A stretch of 32,546 bases of DNA from positions 1 to 32,546 of the IMG/VR virus record IMGVR_UViG_3300048031_000095. One strand, 5' to 3'. This document shows positions 1-9,567 of the stretch, piece by piece. The notes beneath the pieces are model-generated. The model saw nothing but the letters and a program-made list of their open reading frames with translations, was not told the DNA's origin and did not search any database. Source of the DNA: a virus. A program made the position numbers and the translations under genes. Each line of letters starts with the position of its first letter. Position 1 is the stretch's first letter.

Positions 1-1209
1 GTTTTAGGTGGTGTAGCTATACTTAACAACGGTGTTGATGACCCACAAATGTTAGGCACATCATCATCTGCTTTTGCTGACTTAACTAACTGGCCAAGTA
101 ATACAAGCTGTCAAGTTATTAGACCATTTAAAAGATTCTTAGTAGCACTAGACACAACAGAGTCAAGTACACGCTACCCTTTTAGAGTTAAGTGGTCACA
201 TCCAGCAGAGGGTGGTACAGTACCTACTACTTGGGACCCAGCAGATGCAACCAAAGATGCTGGTTATGTAGATTTATCACAGTCTAATGGTTATGTAATT
301 GATTGCTTGCCATTAGGTGACGTTAATATTGTATACAAGCAAGACTCAATCTGGTCTATGGCATTTGAAGGCGGACAGTCTATATTTGGATTTAGGCAGC
401 TATTTGATGATGTTGGTATACTAGGTAGGCACTGTGCAAAAAGTTTCGATAACAAGCATTTTGTGGTCTCTGAGGATGATGTATATGTACATGATGGTCA
501 GACTAAGCAGTCAATTGTAGACCAGCAAATTAGAGATGAGTTGTTTAACTCTATGCATCCAGACTACAAGACAAGAACTTTTGTAGCTGCGGACAGAGAA
601 AAGAATGAGATGTGGGTATGTTTTGTATCTAACACTAATGACACAAATGCATTTGCAGACACAGCATATGTATACAACTTTAGAAACAACAGTTGGTCTA
701 AGAGAGACTTACCTTATGTAAGTTATATTTCTTGGGGTATTGTAGACACAGTAAGTACGAGTGACTGGTCAGAGTCAGGAGACTGGGACACAGACAGTGA
801 GTCTTGGGATTCACCCCTTAAGCCTAGTTTATTACTAGCTGCTACAAGTGCTACTAAATTGTATGTATTAGGTAGTAATCAAAATGCAGGAACAAGTTTT
901 AGAGCATATGTAGAAAAAGAACATATGAATTTAGGGTACCCGGGTACTAAGACTATACAAAAGATTGTACCAAGAATAAGTGGTACAGGTTCAGTAGATT
1001 TTTATGTAGGTCAAGAGATGATGCCACACGAAGGCACGACATGGAAAGGACCATATACATTTACCAGTGGTGTACATTCAGAGATACCAGTAAGAGCCAC
1101 AGGAAACTATGTAGGTATTAGAGCAGAGTCTACTGATGCAAACACATGGGCATTAGCTAACTTAGAAGTACACTGGAGTCCGTCAGGAAACAGAGGTAAG
1201 GGAGTATGA
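1..1209 (+). CDS. Nozzle-like tail protein, 5' end cut by the window
   Basis: The reading frame is open from base 1, so the gene begins before the window and the ATG at 49 is only an internal Met. About 402 codons remain. The visible protein has repeated beta-rich blades with Trp/Tyr and aspartate-rich turns, and no catalytic motif or membrane segment. This look, and its place among tail genes, fits the beta-propeller tail nozzle/tubular protein of podoviruses (P22 gp10 and SU10 nozzle type). It would form the lower part of the short tail in the virion. The stop overlaps the next start (ATGA at 1206-1209), which implies translational coupling. Family assignment is by general resemblance; structural role is likely, exact family less sure. 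Confidence 0.6.
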   Translation, partial: VLGGVAILNNGVDDPQMLGTSSSAFADLTNWPSNTSCQVIRPFKRFLVALDTTESSTRYPFRVKWSHPAEGGTVPTTWDPADATKDAGYVDLSQSNGYVIDCLPLGDVNIVYKQDSIWSMAFEGGQSIFGFRQLFDDVGILGRHCAKSFDNKHFVVSEDDVYVHDGQTKQSIVDQQIRDELFNSMHPDYKTRTFVAADREKNEMWVCFVSNTNDTNAFADTAYVYNFRNNSWSKRDLPYVSYISWGIVDTVSTSDWSESGDWDTDSESWDSPLKPSLLLAATSATKLYVLGSNQNAGTSFRAYVEKEHMNLGYPGTKTIQKIVPRISGTGSVDFYVGQEMMPHEGTTWKGPYTFTSGVHSEIPVRATGNYVGIRAESTDANTWALANLEVHWSPSGNRGKGV

Positions 1210-1454
1210 TTCGTTATTCTCCTGCACCAGTACCTGATGATGCAAAAGATTTACCTGCATATTTAAGACAAGAATTTTCTAGAATGTCTGCTATAATAAG
1301 TAACATAGCTGATGGACATTATGATGAATCTAATGCAGTTCCATCAAAGCCAAGAGCTGGAGATGTTAGGTACGCAGATGGTACTAACTGGAATCCGGGT
1401 AGTGGTGAGGGGTTGTATTTATACTTGAGTACAGGAGCATGGAGTAAACTTTGA
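1206..1454 (+). CDS. Small tail-associated protein (82 aa)
   Basis: An 82-aa soluble protein whose start overlaps the stop of the nozzle-like gene by 4 bases. It has an N-terminal helical part (about residues 10-38, with AYLRQEFSRM) followed by a Pro/Gly-rich part with GDVRYADGTNWNPGSGEG and a C-terminal aromatic strand. Proteins with this pattern (helix, then 'RYADGTNWNPGSG') recur beside tail genes in many podoviruses and carry no assigned function. I infer a minor virion component. The next gene starts inside its stop codon. Confidence 0.65.
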   Translation: MIRYSPAPVPDDAKDLPAYLRQEFSRMSAIISNIADGHYDESNAVPSKPRAGDVRYADGTNWNPGSGEGLYLYLSTGAWSKL

Positions 1455-1858
1455 TTGAAGGGATAAGGTCGGGGGAGATTGAGGCTTGGTGGCCTCTCGT
1501 TGAAGAATACTTGAATGCAGCCATGAAATACAGTTTAGGCGAGTATAGTATTAATGACATAAAAAGTGCTTGTAAATCAAAGAATATGCAGCTCTGGGTA
1601 AAAATAGGTACAGAAGTAGAGGGTGCTTTTATTACAAAGATTAGCATGTACCCACAAAAAAATATACTATGTGTGCTGTTACTAGGTGGAAAAGAATTTA
1701 TGACATGGAGAGATGAAGCAGATGCACTCCTAAATGCATTTGGAAAAGAAAACGATTGTGAGTATGTAGAACTATTTGGTAGAAAAGGATGGGGAAAGGT
1801 ACTTGAGGATATTAATTATAAAGAACAAACAAGATTATTTGCTAAGGAGATAACATAA
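1451..1858 (+). CDS. GNAT acetyltransferase-like phage protein, TTG start
   Basis: A 135-aa protein that starts at TTG 1451, overlapping the previous stop (TTGA); GGAG lies 6 bases upstream, which supports this unusual start. The layout resembles small GNAT-fold proteins found in podovirus late operons: N-terminal helices, a central beta-strand stretch (LWVKIGTEVEGAFITKI), a second strand pair (ILCVLLLGG) and a late VELFGRKGWGKVL segment like the acceptor/CoA region. Catalytic residues cannot be fixed by eye. Its target is unknown; it could act on a virion or host protein. The next gene starts on the last base of its stop. Confidence 0.5.
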   Translation: MIEGIRSGEIEAWWPLVEEYLNAAMKYSLGEYSINDIKSACKSKNMQLWVKIGTEVEGAFITKISMYPQKNILCVLLLGGKEFMTWRDEADALLNAFGKENDCEYVELFGRKGWGKVLEDINYKEQTRLFAKEIT

Positions 1859-2655
1859 TGTCAAAAGGTGACAATGTAGAAACAAAAGAAAACGAACCTT
1901 GGAGCCAAGCCTCGCCTTACATTACGGAAGGCTTCAAGGAAGCGTCTAATTTATACAACAATTTTAATCCTACTTTTTATAGTGGGCCAACTCAAGCATA
2001 CTTTAGTCCAGACCAATTAACAGCACAACAAGGCATGAGAGACTTTGCTGTTAAAGGTGCTCCTGAAATAATGAACCCAGCAATAGGTGCTTATCAACAA
2101 GCTCTTAGTCCCGAAACTTTAGACGTAGCTAACAACCCATATGTAAATAACATGGCACAAGCTGCAGCAGACAGAGCTATGGGTGGTGTGTATGATAACT
2201 TAGCTGACATTAGAGGCGGTGCTATTATGTCAGGTGGTTATGGAGGTGGTAGGCAGGGTATTGCAGAAGGCACTGCTATTGCAGGAGCAGCAGACTCAGC
2301 TAACCAAGCAGCAGCACAAATATATGGCAATGCTTATAGCCAAGGGTTAAGAAATCAGTTGGGCACATTAGGACAGACAGGTGCTCTTATGGGTGCAGGA
2401 TTCCAGCCTTATGCTAACTTGTCTCTATCAGGAGAACAGCAACAGTTAAGAGAACAAGCATTAATTAACGATGCACAAGCAGCTCATAACTTTAACATGA
2501 ACTTACCTTACCAGAAATTTAAAAACTACCAAGCAGGTATTGCAGGATTCCAGCCAGCAATGGGAGCAGCAGGTTCTTCAACAGAAAGAACACCGGGTCC
2601 TAGCATGCTTAACACAATTGGTGTGCTTGGTTCTACAATAGCTGGTTTTCAATAG
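1858..2655 (+). CDS. Ala/Gly-rich internal virion or tail protein (265 aa)
   Basis: A 265-aa protein, rich in Ala, Gly, Gln and Asn, with no Cys and no membrane segment. It starts with a charged tail (SKGDNVETKENEPWSQ). The middle (about residues 85-185) is a helical Ala-rich stretch with a Gly-rich patch (SGGYGGGRQG). It lies at the head of a run of five genes that look like internal/ejection proteins. I infer a component of the ejected core or tail. No catalytic motif is visible and I do not recognise a named family with certainty. Confidence 0.55.
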   Translation: MSKGDNVETKENEPWSQASPYITEGFKEASNLYNNFNPTFYSGPTQAYFSPDQLTAQQGMRDFAVKGAPEIMNPAIGAYQQALSPETLDVANNPYVNNMAQAAADRAMGGVYDNLADIRGGAIMSGGYGGGRQGIAEGTAIAGAADSANQAAAQIYGNAYSQGLRNQLGTLGQTGALMGAGFQPYANLSLSGEQQQLREQALINDAQAAHNFNMNLPYQKFKNYQAGIAGFQPAMGAAGSSTERTPGPSMLNTIGVLGSTIAGFQ

Positions 2656-2666
2656 GAGAATAAAAT

Positions 2667-3716
2667 ATGCCAATGCAAGATTATGGAATGTTTGGAACAG
2701 GAAATGCTCCTATAGCATCGCCTACTATTTCATTTGACAAACCTAGCCCGGCTCCAGTTACTACTGTAACATACAACCCACCAACAGGGCCAGTAGGAAA
2801 TGCACCAATTATTAGCCCGACTTTTCCAACCTTAAAACCACCTACTAGCAGACCAACAGGAGGACTTAGTTTTTCTTTTGGGGGCGGAGGCGGAGGAAGT
2901 TCTGCACCAGCAGGGCCTAATGTTTCATTAAGACCTCAAACATTTGCACCGTATGAGAGTACATATACTCCACCAACACCAGCAACACCAGTTCCGTATG
3001 ACTACGCAACTGCACCAGCTTATGTGTATGGTGACGGACTTAGTAATGCAGGTGCAGCATATGACATTTGGGGTTCTAAGCCGGGAGAAAATCCTTACTT
3101 ATTAAGTACGCCAGCAGATTACACACCGGGACTTATAGGACTAGACCCAGTAACATTGCCTAATAATATGCCTAACAGGGGTGCTGACATTAGTGCGTTT
3201 ACACCTAATACTCCTGTACCAAGAACTCCAGAGCAAATAGTTAGAGACTATGGCTACACAGGAAGAACAGCTCCAATGCAGAACAACGTGCCTCCTAGCA
3301 TGAGAGACTCAGCTCCTAATGCACAGGTAATGCTAGATGCAGCCAGAAGAAATGTTGAAATGGGCAGGTACAATAACATGCAAGAAGCCATGGCTGCACA
3401 GCAAGCATTTAATTTAAAGTATCCTACTTTGACTCCGGCAGAGAATGCAGCACAAATTGCAAAGAGTCAAGCGATGTTGTTAAGCCAAGACCAAAGACCT
3501 AAAGTTGAAAAGAAAGTAACAAGAACTTCTAGTATACCAAGTGCAGGCACAGGAGCATCGGGTCCAGCAGGTGGTGCAAGTTACGCAGCTAGTAAAAGCA
3601 AAGCGTCAAAAGCATTGTCTTCTTATACAAGTAAACAATCATCAGCAGCAAAATCTAGTGGTGGAACAGCTAGAAATTATGGAGTAACTGGCAGAAGAGT
3701 AAGTGGTGGAAGGTAG
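2667..3716 (+). CDS. Pro/Gly/Ser-rich virion-associated protein (349 aa)
   Basis: A 349-aa low-complexity protein. The N-terminal two thirds is Pro/Thr-rich with repeated 'GNAPI.SPT' segments (near residues 12-20 and 44-52) and a poly-Gly run (GGGGGG near residue 75). A helical part follows at about residues 215-275, then a basic Ser/Ala/Lys-rich tail (residues 275-349). AGGAG lies 9 bases before the ATG. A disordered, basic tail like this would suit a DNA-contacting or ejected internal protein, but that is inference from composition and neighbours only. Confidence 0.5.
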   Translation: MPMQDYGMFGTGNAPIASPTISFDKPSPAPVTTVTYNPPTGPVGNAPIISPTFPTLKPPTSRPTGGLSFSFGGGGGGSSAPAGPNVSLRPQTFAPYESTYTPPTPATPVPYDYATAPAYVYGDGLSNAGAAYDIWGSKPGENPYLLSTPADYTPGLIGLDPVTLPNNMPNRGADISAFTPNTPVPRTPEQIVRDYGYTGRTAPMQNNVPPSMRDSAPNAQVMLDAARRNVEMGRYNNMQEAMAAQQAFNLKYPTLTPAENAAQIAKSQAMLLSQDQRPKVEKKVTRTSSIPSAGTGASGPAGGASYAASKSKASKALSSYTSKQSSAAKSSGGTARNYGVTGRRVSGGR

Positions 3717-3722
3717 ACTTTA

Positions 3723-4319
3723 ATGAATAGTTTGTTTGACACTTTTAATATAGATGACATTTATAATGCATATCAATTTGCAGAGACAGGTTCTTTTGAC
3801 AACCCGTGGATAAGAACAACGAACAGAAAAGCAGACGGTGGCAGTACAGCATATGGACCAGTTCAAATAACCCTAGGATTACTTGAAGATTACAGAGACA
3901 ACGAACCGGGAATATACAGCAAGCACAGTAACGTGGGTGACAAGTTAATAGAACAGGCAGGATTGTTTAAGTACTATGGTAATGAAGGCGATGATTTACC
4001 TTACCATGAAAAACACGCAGGATTGTATGCTGCACCATACAGAGGAATAATGGCAATACAAGATTTTTTAGGTAACTTTGGTGTGGGTAGTGGTGAAGGA
4101 ATACGGGAAGCATATGACTATGGTGGTGAAGGCTCTAAGATGCATAGTGGATTGCAAGCAGAATATAAAAGTTTTGCACAAGACATGATGCAAGACATGT
4201 GGAACAAAAATAAGAACAAAGAAAATCCAGTTCAAAGTTTTATAGAAGCATGGAGAGGAAAGACAATAGAAGAAGACCCAGATTATTACAAAAGATTTAA
4301 TACATATTTAGGAAGATAA
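3723..4319 (+). CDS. Virion-associated lytic transglycosylase-like protein
   Basis: A 198-aa protein. Near the N-terminus it has AETGSFDNPW (Glu at about residue 19) followed by GGSTAYGPVQIT (about residues 39-50). In the SLT/lysozyme-like superfamily a catalytic Glu followed about 20-25 residues later by a 'G-x-G/Y-x-x-Q-I' motif is the typical active-site pair, so this is probably a peptidoglycan-cutting transglycosylase carried in the virion to help DNA pass the cell wall. It sits between two large internal protein genes, as in other podoviruses where the muralytic activity belongs to the ejection apparatus. No signal peptide. It is also the only lysozyme-like gene in the window. Confidence 0.65.
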   Translation: MNSLFDTFNIDDIYNAYQFAETGSFDNPWIRTTNRKADGGSTAYGPVQITLGLLEDYRDNEPGIYSKHSNVGDKLIEQAGLFKYYGNEGDDLPYHEKHAGLYAAPYRGIMAIQDFLGNFGVGSGEGIREAYDYGGEGSKMHSGLQAEYKSFAQDMMQDMWNKNKNKENPVQSFIEAWRGKTIEEDPDYYKRFNTYLGR

Positions 4320-4320
4320 C

Positions 4321-6297
4321 ATGGCAACTCCAAGAGAACAAGCAATGCAAAGGTTAAGAGAAGAGGAAGAGCTCAGGAGACTGGCAGCTGAACAAGCAGT
4401 CATGGCCGAGCCAAGCAATAATAATTTATTTAGAGATTCTAAAATATTTGGTAACTGGTTTGACCCTAAGAATTATACTGAGGCATCCTTTAATGACTCT
4501 AACATATTTGGTAATTGGTTTGACGGTTCTAATTATGGTGGTGATGGAAAAATAGGATTTACTCCTAATTACAATTTGTTTGTTAATCAGCCTGAATCAT
4601 ACGATGACCGTCTTGGCATGGAAATTGGCAGACAACAACAGATGCTTAACGCATCTCCCGGGTTTAGTCTTAACAATGCAGGAAGTGTTTTTACTGACAT
4701 GTACAACAGTTTTACAGCAGGGAGAGAAGTAGATGCACAGCTAGATGCGATAGAAGAATCTAGAAAAAATAAAGTTTACAATAAAGAAACGGGAATGTTT
4801 GAAGACACTCCTGAATTTACAGTTGCAAAAGAAAGAGAAGCTGCAGTTAGAGCAGCAGAAGAAGCTCGTGTTGAGGATGCTCTTGCACAAATTGCACAGG
4901 CGGATGTTGATGAAGAGAATAGACAGAGATATATACAAGGTCTTTTAGCAGACCAGAACAGAATGCAACAAGGACAGGTTAGAGAAGGTCTTGTTAAAGA
5001 CCCAGTCACATCTGACCAAGTTGCTACAAGTTTAATGTCTGACATAGAATCAGAAAAACCAACAGAATCTGATGTAAATATATTTGGTGACTGGTTTGAC
5101 CCTGACAACTACACCAGCATGTATGAAGCAGCTAAGAAAAAAGTTAGTGAGTTTATACCGTTAGCTACAGATTTGCTAGACTTAAGTACAGCAGGACAAG
5201 ACCCTGCAAAAGATGCTGACAAAGAACCTTTGACTATGCAGAGTATTAATGACTCAATTGTAAATGCTATTGATGCTGCTGGAGCAGCAGTCAGTGAGAG
5301 TGGTTTTTTAGAGGGCGAAACAACTGTTATACTAGACAATATAATAACACCTATTGCAGACAAGGTAGACAAGATTATTCTTGATGGTAAGAATGGTGAT
5401 GGTATGTTGGGTTGGTTATTAGATTCAGCAGGAGTAACAGGCAATCCAGACAAAACCAAAGATGGTGAAAGAACTCTTACTGAAGATGAAATAAACAAAT
5501 CCCTTAAAGAATTAGATGATGAAATAACGAGAACTGAAAATGAAGGCACTACTAATGTTAATAATACTGATGCTACTAGCAGTTCTAGTACTTCTTCCAC
5601 TAACCAAGGATTAGTAAGTACACAAGCACCTTCTACTAGTTTAATGGGAACGACAACAAGTTCTGGTGGTGGTACTAACGTATTTAATTCTGTACTTGAT
5701 GGGTTTAACATCAGCAAGTTATTGAGTCCTTTATCCGGAGAAAACAAAGACTGGTGGTTTGGACAGAGAGCAGGTGATGTTCCGGGAAACAACAGGGCAA
5801 AAGAATTGTTTGACACATTAGCATACATTGGTACACCTATGAAGTACAGACCTGCTAAGACTCCTTCACAACAATTAAGAGAAGACAGAATACAACACAT
5901 GAACAATGTAATGGATTACAACGCTTCTCAAAAAAGTGGTACTCCTTCATTCTCATCATTAAGAGCAGCAATACCAAGCACATCAGACATCGGAGCTGCC
6001 TTACAAGGGGCGTTTGAAAACAAGAAAGACAAAGGATTTTTGTTTGGTATGATTGGTGGAGACTCACCAGAAGATGTTGATAACAGAGTTAATGCAGCAG
6101 CTTTAAGAATTAGAGAGCGAATGGTTCAAATGACTATGACTAATGGTGTTATACCAGACACTCTTGCTGTTGCTAATATGATTGCAGAAGAAGACCAAGC
6201 AAAAGCAGACAAAGAAAAAAGACTTAAGGAACTAAGAGAAGAAAAAGAAAAACTAGAATCCGGCAAAAAGAAAAGCTGGTGGTCTGACATTATTTAA
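4321..6297 (+). CDS. Large internal virion protein with IFGNWFD repeats (658 aa)
   Basis: A 658-aa mostly helical, charged protein. It carries three copies of a short motif, IFG(N/D)WFD..NY: at residues 42-52, 62 onward (20 residues later) and 254-264. Residues 145-220 look like coiled coil (Arg/Glu/Ala-rich), residues 385-440 are Ser/Thr/Gly-rich linker, and the C-terminus (about 615-655) is a Lys/Glu helix ending WWSDII. The position between the transglycosylase gene and the 1085-aa gene, and the size, point to an ejection/core protein. No enzyme motif was seen. Confidence 0.55.
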   Translation: MATPREQAMQRLREEEELRRLAAEQAVMAEPSNNNLFRDSKIFGNWFDPKNYTEASFNDSNIFGNWFDGSNYGGDGKIGFTPNYNLFVNQPESYDDRLGMEIGRQQQMLNASPGFSLNNAGSVFTDMYNSFTAGREVDAQLDAIEESRKNKVYNKETGMFEDTPEFTVAKEREAAVRAAEEARVEDALAQIAQADVDEENRQRYIQGLLADQNRMQQGQVREGLVKDPVTSDQVATSLMSDIESEKPTESDVNIFGDWFDPDNYTSMYEAAKKKVSEFIPLATDLLDLSTAGQDPAKDADKEPLTMQSINDSIVNAIDAAGAAVSESGFLEGETTVILDNIITPIADKVDKIILDGKNGDGMLGWLLDSAGVTGNPDKTKDGERTLTEDEINKSLKELDDEITRTENEGTTNVNNTDATSSSSTSSTNQGLVSTQAPSTSLMGTTTSSGGGTNVFNSVLDGFNISKLLSPLSGENKDWWFGQRAGDVPGNNRAKELFDTLAYIGTPMKYRPAKTPSQQLREDRIQHMNNVMDYNASQKSGTPSFSSLRAAIPSTSDIGAALQGAFENKKDKGFLFGMIGGDSPEDVDNRVNAAALRIRERMVQMTMTNGVIPDTLAVANMIAEEDQAKADKEKRLKELREEKEKLESGKKKSWWSDII

Positions 6298-6309
6298 GGA
6301 ATAGTTAGT

Positions 6310-9300
6310 ATGGCAATTTTTGGATTCGGCCAAGAGGAAGAAGAACAATTAGGGATTACTAGTTTAGGTGATAGCTTTTCTGGAATAGCAGCTGATGGTT
6401 TTTCAGGACTTGCAGGTGCAAAGAATGACCCTCTTGCTACAAGCTGGGACAATTTTAAAATACAATTTGGTGGTTCCCTTCAAACTGTTGATGACATACT
6501 AGGAACTAGTACATTCCTGTCTGACTGGGGCAATAAACTAGAAGATTCTGGTGAGTTAGGAAAAGAAGATTACCAACCTATATATGACACTAGTTTTCTA
6601 GAGGCAGAAGGTTGGGACAAGGTAGGCTGGGCACTTGAAAGAGCATCAGAAAATGCAGCAAGCATGGGTGCTACAGTAGCTGCATCAGTAGCAGCAGCAG
6701 TAGCAGGACTTGGTGTTGGAGGAACAATTGCAACTGCAGGTTTGTTTCGTGGTCTATTAAACCTAGATGATGTAGGAAGAACACATGTAGAAAATGCAGG
6801 CAAAGAAGTAAAAGACTTTGATGCAGGAGAGAAAGCTAATCTTCTTTTTGCAACTGCACTTAACACAGCACTAGATTCTATTGCTCCCGGTAAAGTAGCT
6901 AAAGGATTTACACCCGGTTCACAAATAGATGTTAAAGAACAACTGACTAAGTGGGCTAGTAAATTAAACAACTATGAAAAGACTCAGTTTGCAAATGCAT
7001 TCTTTACTGGACTTAAGAAGTCTACAGCTATTGGACTGTATGAAGCAGGAACTGAGGGTATTCAAAACATAATAGCTGAGCTCACATCTAAGACAAGAGG
7101 AAAGGACTTAAGCTGGGATGAGACATTAGGACAATCAGCAGCAGGTCTTGCAGGCGGTACATCATTCGGTACTATCTCTGGTTACAGGGATGCTACTCAG
7201 AATAGAAGAGAAGCTAAACAAGCACAGCGTGGACTAGATGCTTACAACCTAGGTGAGCTACAAAAAGCAGGTGATGATTTTGCTACAGGAGTAAAAGACT
7301 ACGACAAACAATACCAAGAACTTTTAGATAAGTATGAAGGACCTGAGCTAGATGCTAAAATAAAAGAACTAATACCTGTAGAAGATGTAATACCTGAAAG
7401 AGTAGACTTCACTAGACTTCCTAAAACTCAATTTGAAAACCTAAAGACAGGAACTACAGACTTCTTGCTCAACAGGTCTACTGACATGATAGAAAGGCAA
7501 CGTGCAAACACCAAGACAGGTGAGGCATACTATCGTCTTAACAGAACACTAAGAAGATTTGCCCCTGCCGAAAGTGGGACAGGAGAATTCCAGTCAGAAC
7601 TATCTTTTAACTCATTAAAGAACTTAAACATCAGTGATTTTGTTGTACCGTTTGCTGACATAAGAGACAAGTGGGAAAGCTCTTATCCAATGGTAGGTAA
7701 GATGGGTAGTAAGGTAGGTCAGAACATTGACAAATACTTTGGACAAGGCATGGAGAAAAAGATTGACCCTGCTCTTGCATCCGAAGTTAGAAAACAACTT
7801 GGTGAGAAAAAGTTTAAAGAATTAAATAATGACATAAAATCTACTAGAAAGAACTATGATAATGTTTACAAAACTTTATCTAAAACATTAGGAAAGGATG
7901 GTCTAGAAGTTGGATACCAAAAAGATTACTTAACTCGTGGATGGAACAGGGAAGCAGTCGAGGCTAACCCTCAGCGTTTCTTAGATACTTTAGGTGAAAG
8001 TTACATAGACAGTGATGGTAAGAAACAGAAAGGAGTTGGTATAACTGATGATGCTATTAAGCAAGACATACTTAATGCAGTTCTCAATGGACAAGACCCA
8101 TCAGTACTAACGTCAGAACAGATAAGAAATTCAGACAACAGGACTGGAGTAGACAGACCATCGTTTGAAAAACAAAGAGACGCTAGGTTCAGCAGAATTC
8201 CAGATGAGTTTAGAAGCAACAGTCCTATGACTTCTATCAATGACTACTTGATGAATGCATCTACACGAATTGCATCAGCACAGGCTTTTGGTTCAAACAA
8301 AGCTAACAGATTAAATGAGGACATTAATTACTTACTAGAGAACAAAGTAATAGGAAACAAGGATGCACAACAGATGTGGGATTTGTATGATGCTGTGCAC
8401 CACACATTTAAAAGACCACAAGATGATGCAGGCAGAGCAAGACAAGACTTAATGAGAAAAGTTGCAGCAGCAGCTACATTTAAGTATCTTGGAATGGCTA
8501 CCATATCTTCGATTACAGAGCCTGCTTGGATAATACAAAGGAATGGTATTGTCAATACATTAAAAGCTGCACCTGCTATGGCTGTTCATGCTCTTGCAGG
8601 AATCAAGCGTAGTCTTTATTCGGGTGGTGTTGGTAAGGGTGCTACATCAAACTTTGCCAGAGATTTAATTAGACTTACAGGCTTTGCTTTAGACCCTAGA
8701 AATACAGAAAGAACTGAGAAGATGTTTGCAGGTGATGCTAACAAATGGGTTAATGTGTTTTTTAGAATGCCTGCCGGATTATTTCTTACTCAGTACACTA
8801 ACTTTGTTCGAGGATGGGCTGCGACTGCTGCACTTAAAAGAATAGAGAGTGAAGCTAAAGCTCTTAAAAGAATGAAGCCTGCCAGAAGAAGAAGACTGGA
8901 GGAAGAACTAAAAGAAAATGGCATGACCATAGAGGACTTTGCTTCTATATACAGGGCAGGTGGAAACAAGATTGACATAATTAATGATGATTTTCTTAAC
9001 ACAGTTATAACAAAAAGTGATGGTACACAAACAAGAGTAAGGGACTTGATGTTGCCTTGGATGCGTAAGATGGTAACTGATGTTGCTCTTGAGCCATTGG
9101 CTACCAACAGACCATTATGGATGTCAAACCCTGACTACCAGTTGTTCTCCCAATTAAAATCTTTTCCTATACTATTTGGTAATACAATTGCTAAGAGAGC
9201 AATAAGAAAACTGAATCCGAAAAGTTGTACAGCAGATTTGATGGGACAGATGTCTACCTTGGCTGCGATTGGAACAGCACTGGGTGCTGCTGCATTGGCA

Positions 9301-9567
9301 ATGGCAATTAAAGATGAGATTAGGGGCAGTGACTATGAGCGTGGTCCTCTTGATTTAGTCGGTGCTGTTGGTATACCTTTAGTTGGTGAAACTTCACTGG
9401 CTGCATACATGGGTGGCCCAGTTGTTGGTACTTTAGATGACTTCATAGCATCTCTGTATGGTGAAGGTCTTGCAGGTACAATGGCCAAAGGACCTGAGGA
9501 ATTTTTTGATTTAATACTTAGAGCTTCAGTCGGTGCTCTAGGTGCAGAAGCAGTAGGAGATGACTAA
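6310..9567 (+). CDS. Giant internal virion/ejection protein (1085 aa)
   Basis: The longest gene in the window. Near residues 115-145 it has an Ala/Gly-rich hydrophobic stretch (ATVAASVAAAVAGLGVGG), and near residues 978-1000 a second one (LAAIGTALGAAALAMAI). Between them are long charged helices. Large late-gene proteins of this size with amphipathic or membrane-active helices are typical of podovirus ejection proteins that form a channel through the cell envelope (T7 gp16-like role). No transglycosylase motif was found here; that activity may reside in the gene at 3723. AAGGA lies 9 bases before the start. Function is inferred from size, composition and location. Confidence 0.6.
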   Translation: MAIFGFGQEEEEQLGITSLGDSFSGIAADGFSGLAGAKNDPLATSWDNFKIQFGGSLQTVDDILGTSTFLSDWGNKLEDSGELGKEDYQPIYDTSFLEAEGWDKVGWALERASENAASMGATVAASVAAAVAGLGVGGTIATAGLFRGLLNLDDVGRTHVENAGKEVKDFDAGEKANLLFATALNTALDSIAPGKVAKGFTPGSQIDVKEQLTKWASKLNNYEKTQFANAFFTGLKKSTAIGLYEAGTEGIQNIIAELTSKTRGKDLSWDETLGQSAAGLAGGTSFGTISGYRDATQNRREAKQAQRGLDAYNLGELQKAGDDFATGVKDYDKQYQELLDKYEGPELDAKIKELIPVEDVIPERVDFTRLPKTQFENLKTGTTDFLLNRSTDMIERQRANTKTGEAYYRLNRTLRRFAPAESGTGEFQSELSFNSLKNLNISDFVVPFADIRDKWESSYPMVGKMGSKVGQNIDKYFGQGMEKKIDPALASEVRKQLGEKKFKELNNDIKSTRKNYDNVYKTLSKTLGKDGLEVGYQKDYLTRGWNREAVEANPQRFLDTLGESYIDSDGKKQKGVGITDDAIKQDILNAVLNGQDPSVLTSEQIRNSDNRTGVDRPSFEKQRDARFSRIPDEFRSNSPMTSINDYLMNASTRIASAQAFGSNKANRLNEDINYLLENKVIGNKDAQQMWDLYDAVHHTFKRPQDDAGRARQDLMRKVAAAATFKYLGMATISSITEPAWIIQRNGIVNTLKAAPAMAVHALAGIKRSLYSGGVGKGATSNFARDLIRLTGFALDPRNTERTEKMFAGDANKWVNVFFRMPAGLFLTQYTNFVRGWAATAALKRIESEAKALKRMKPARRRRLEEELKENGMTIEDFASIYRAGGNKIDIINDDFLNTVITKSDGTQTRVRDLMLPWMRKMVTDVALEPLATNRPLWMSNPDYQLFSQLKSFPILFGNTIAKRAIRKLNPKSCTADLMGQMSTLAAIGTALGAAALAMAIKDEIRGSDYERGPLDLVGAVGIPLVGETSLAAYMGGPVVGTLDDFIASLYGEGLAGTMAKGPEEFFDLILRASVGALGAEAVGDD

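Noticed and set aside
5109-5906. A 265-codon frame on the minus strand inside the 658-aa ejection gene
   Set aside because: It is exactly antisense to a convincing gene, is Ser/Leu/Val-rich as expected for a shadow frame, and has no ribosome site or partner genes.
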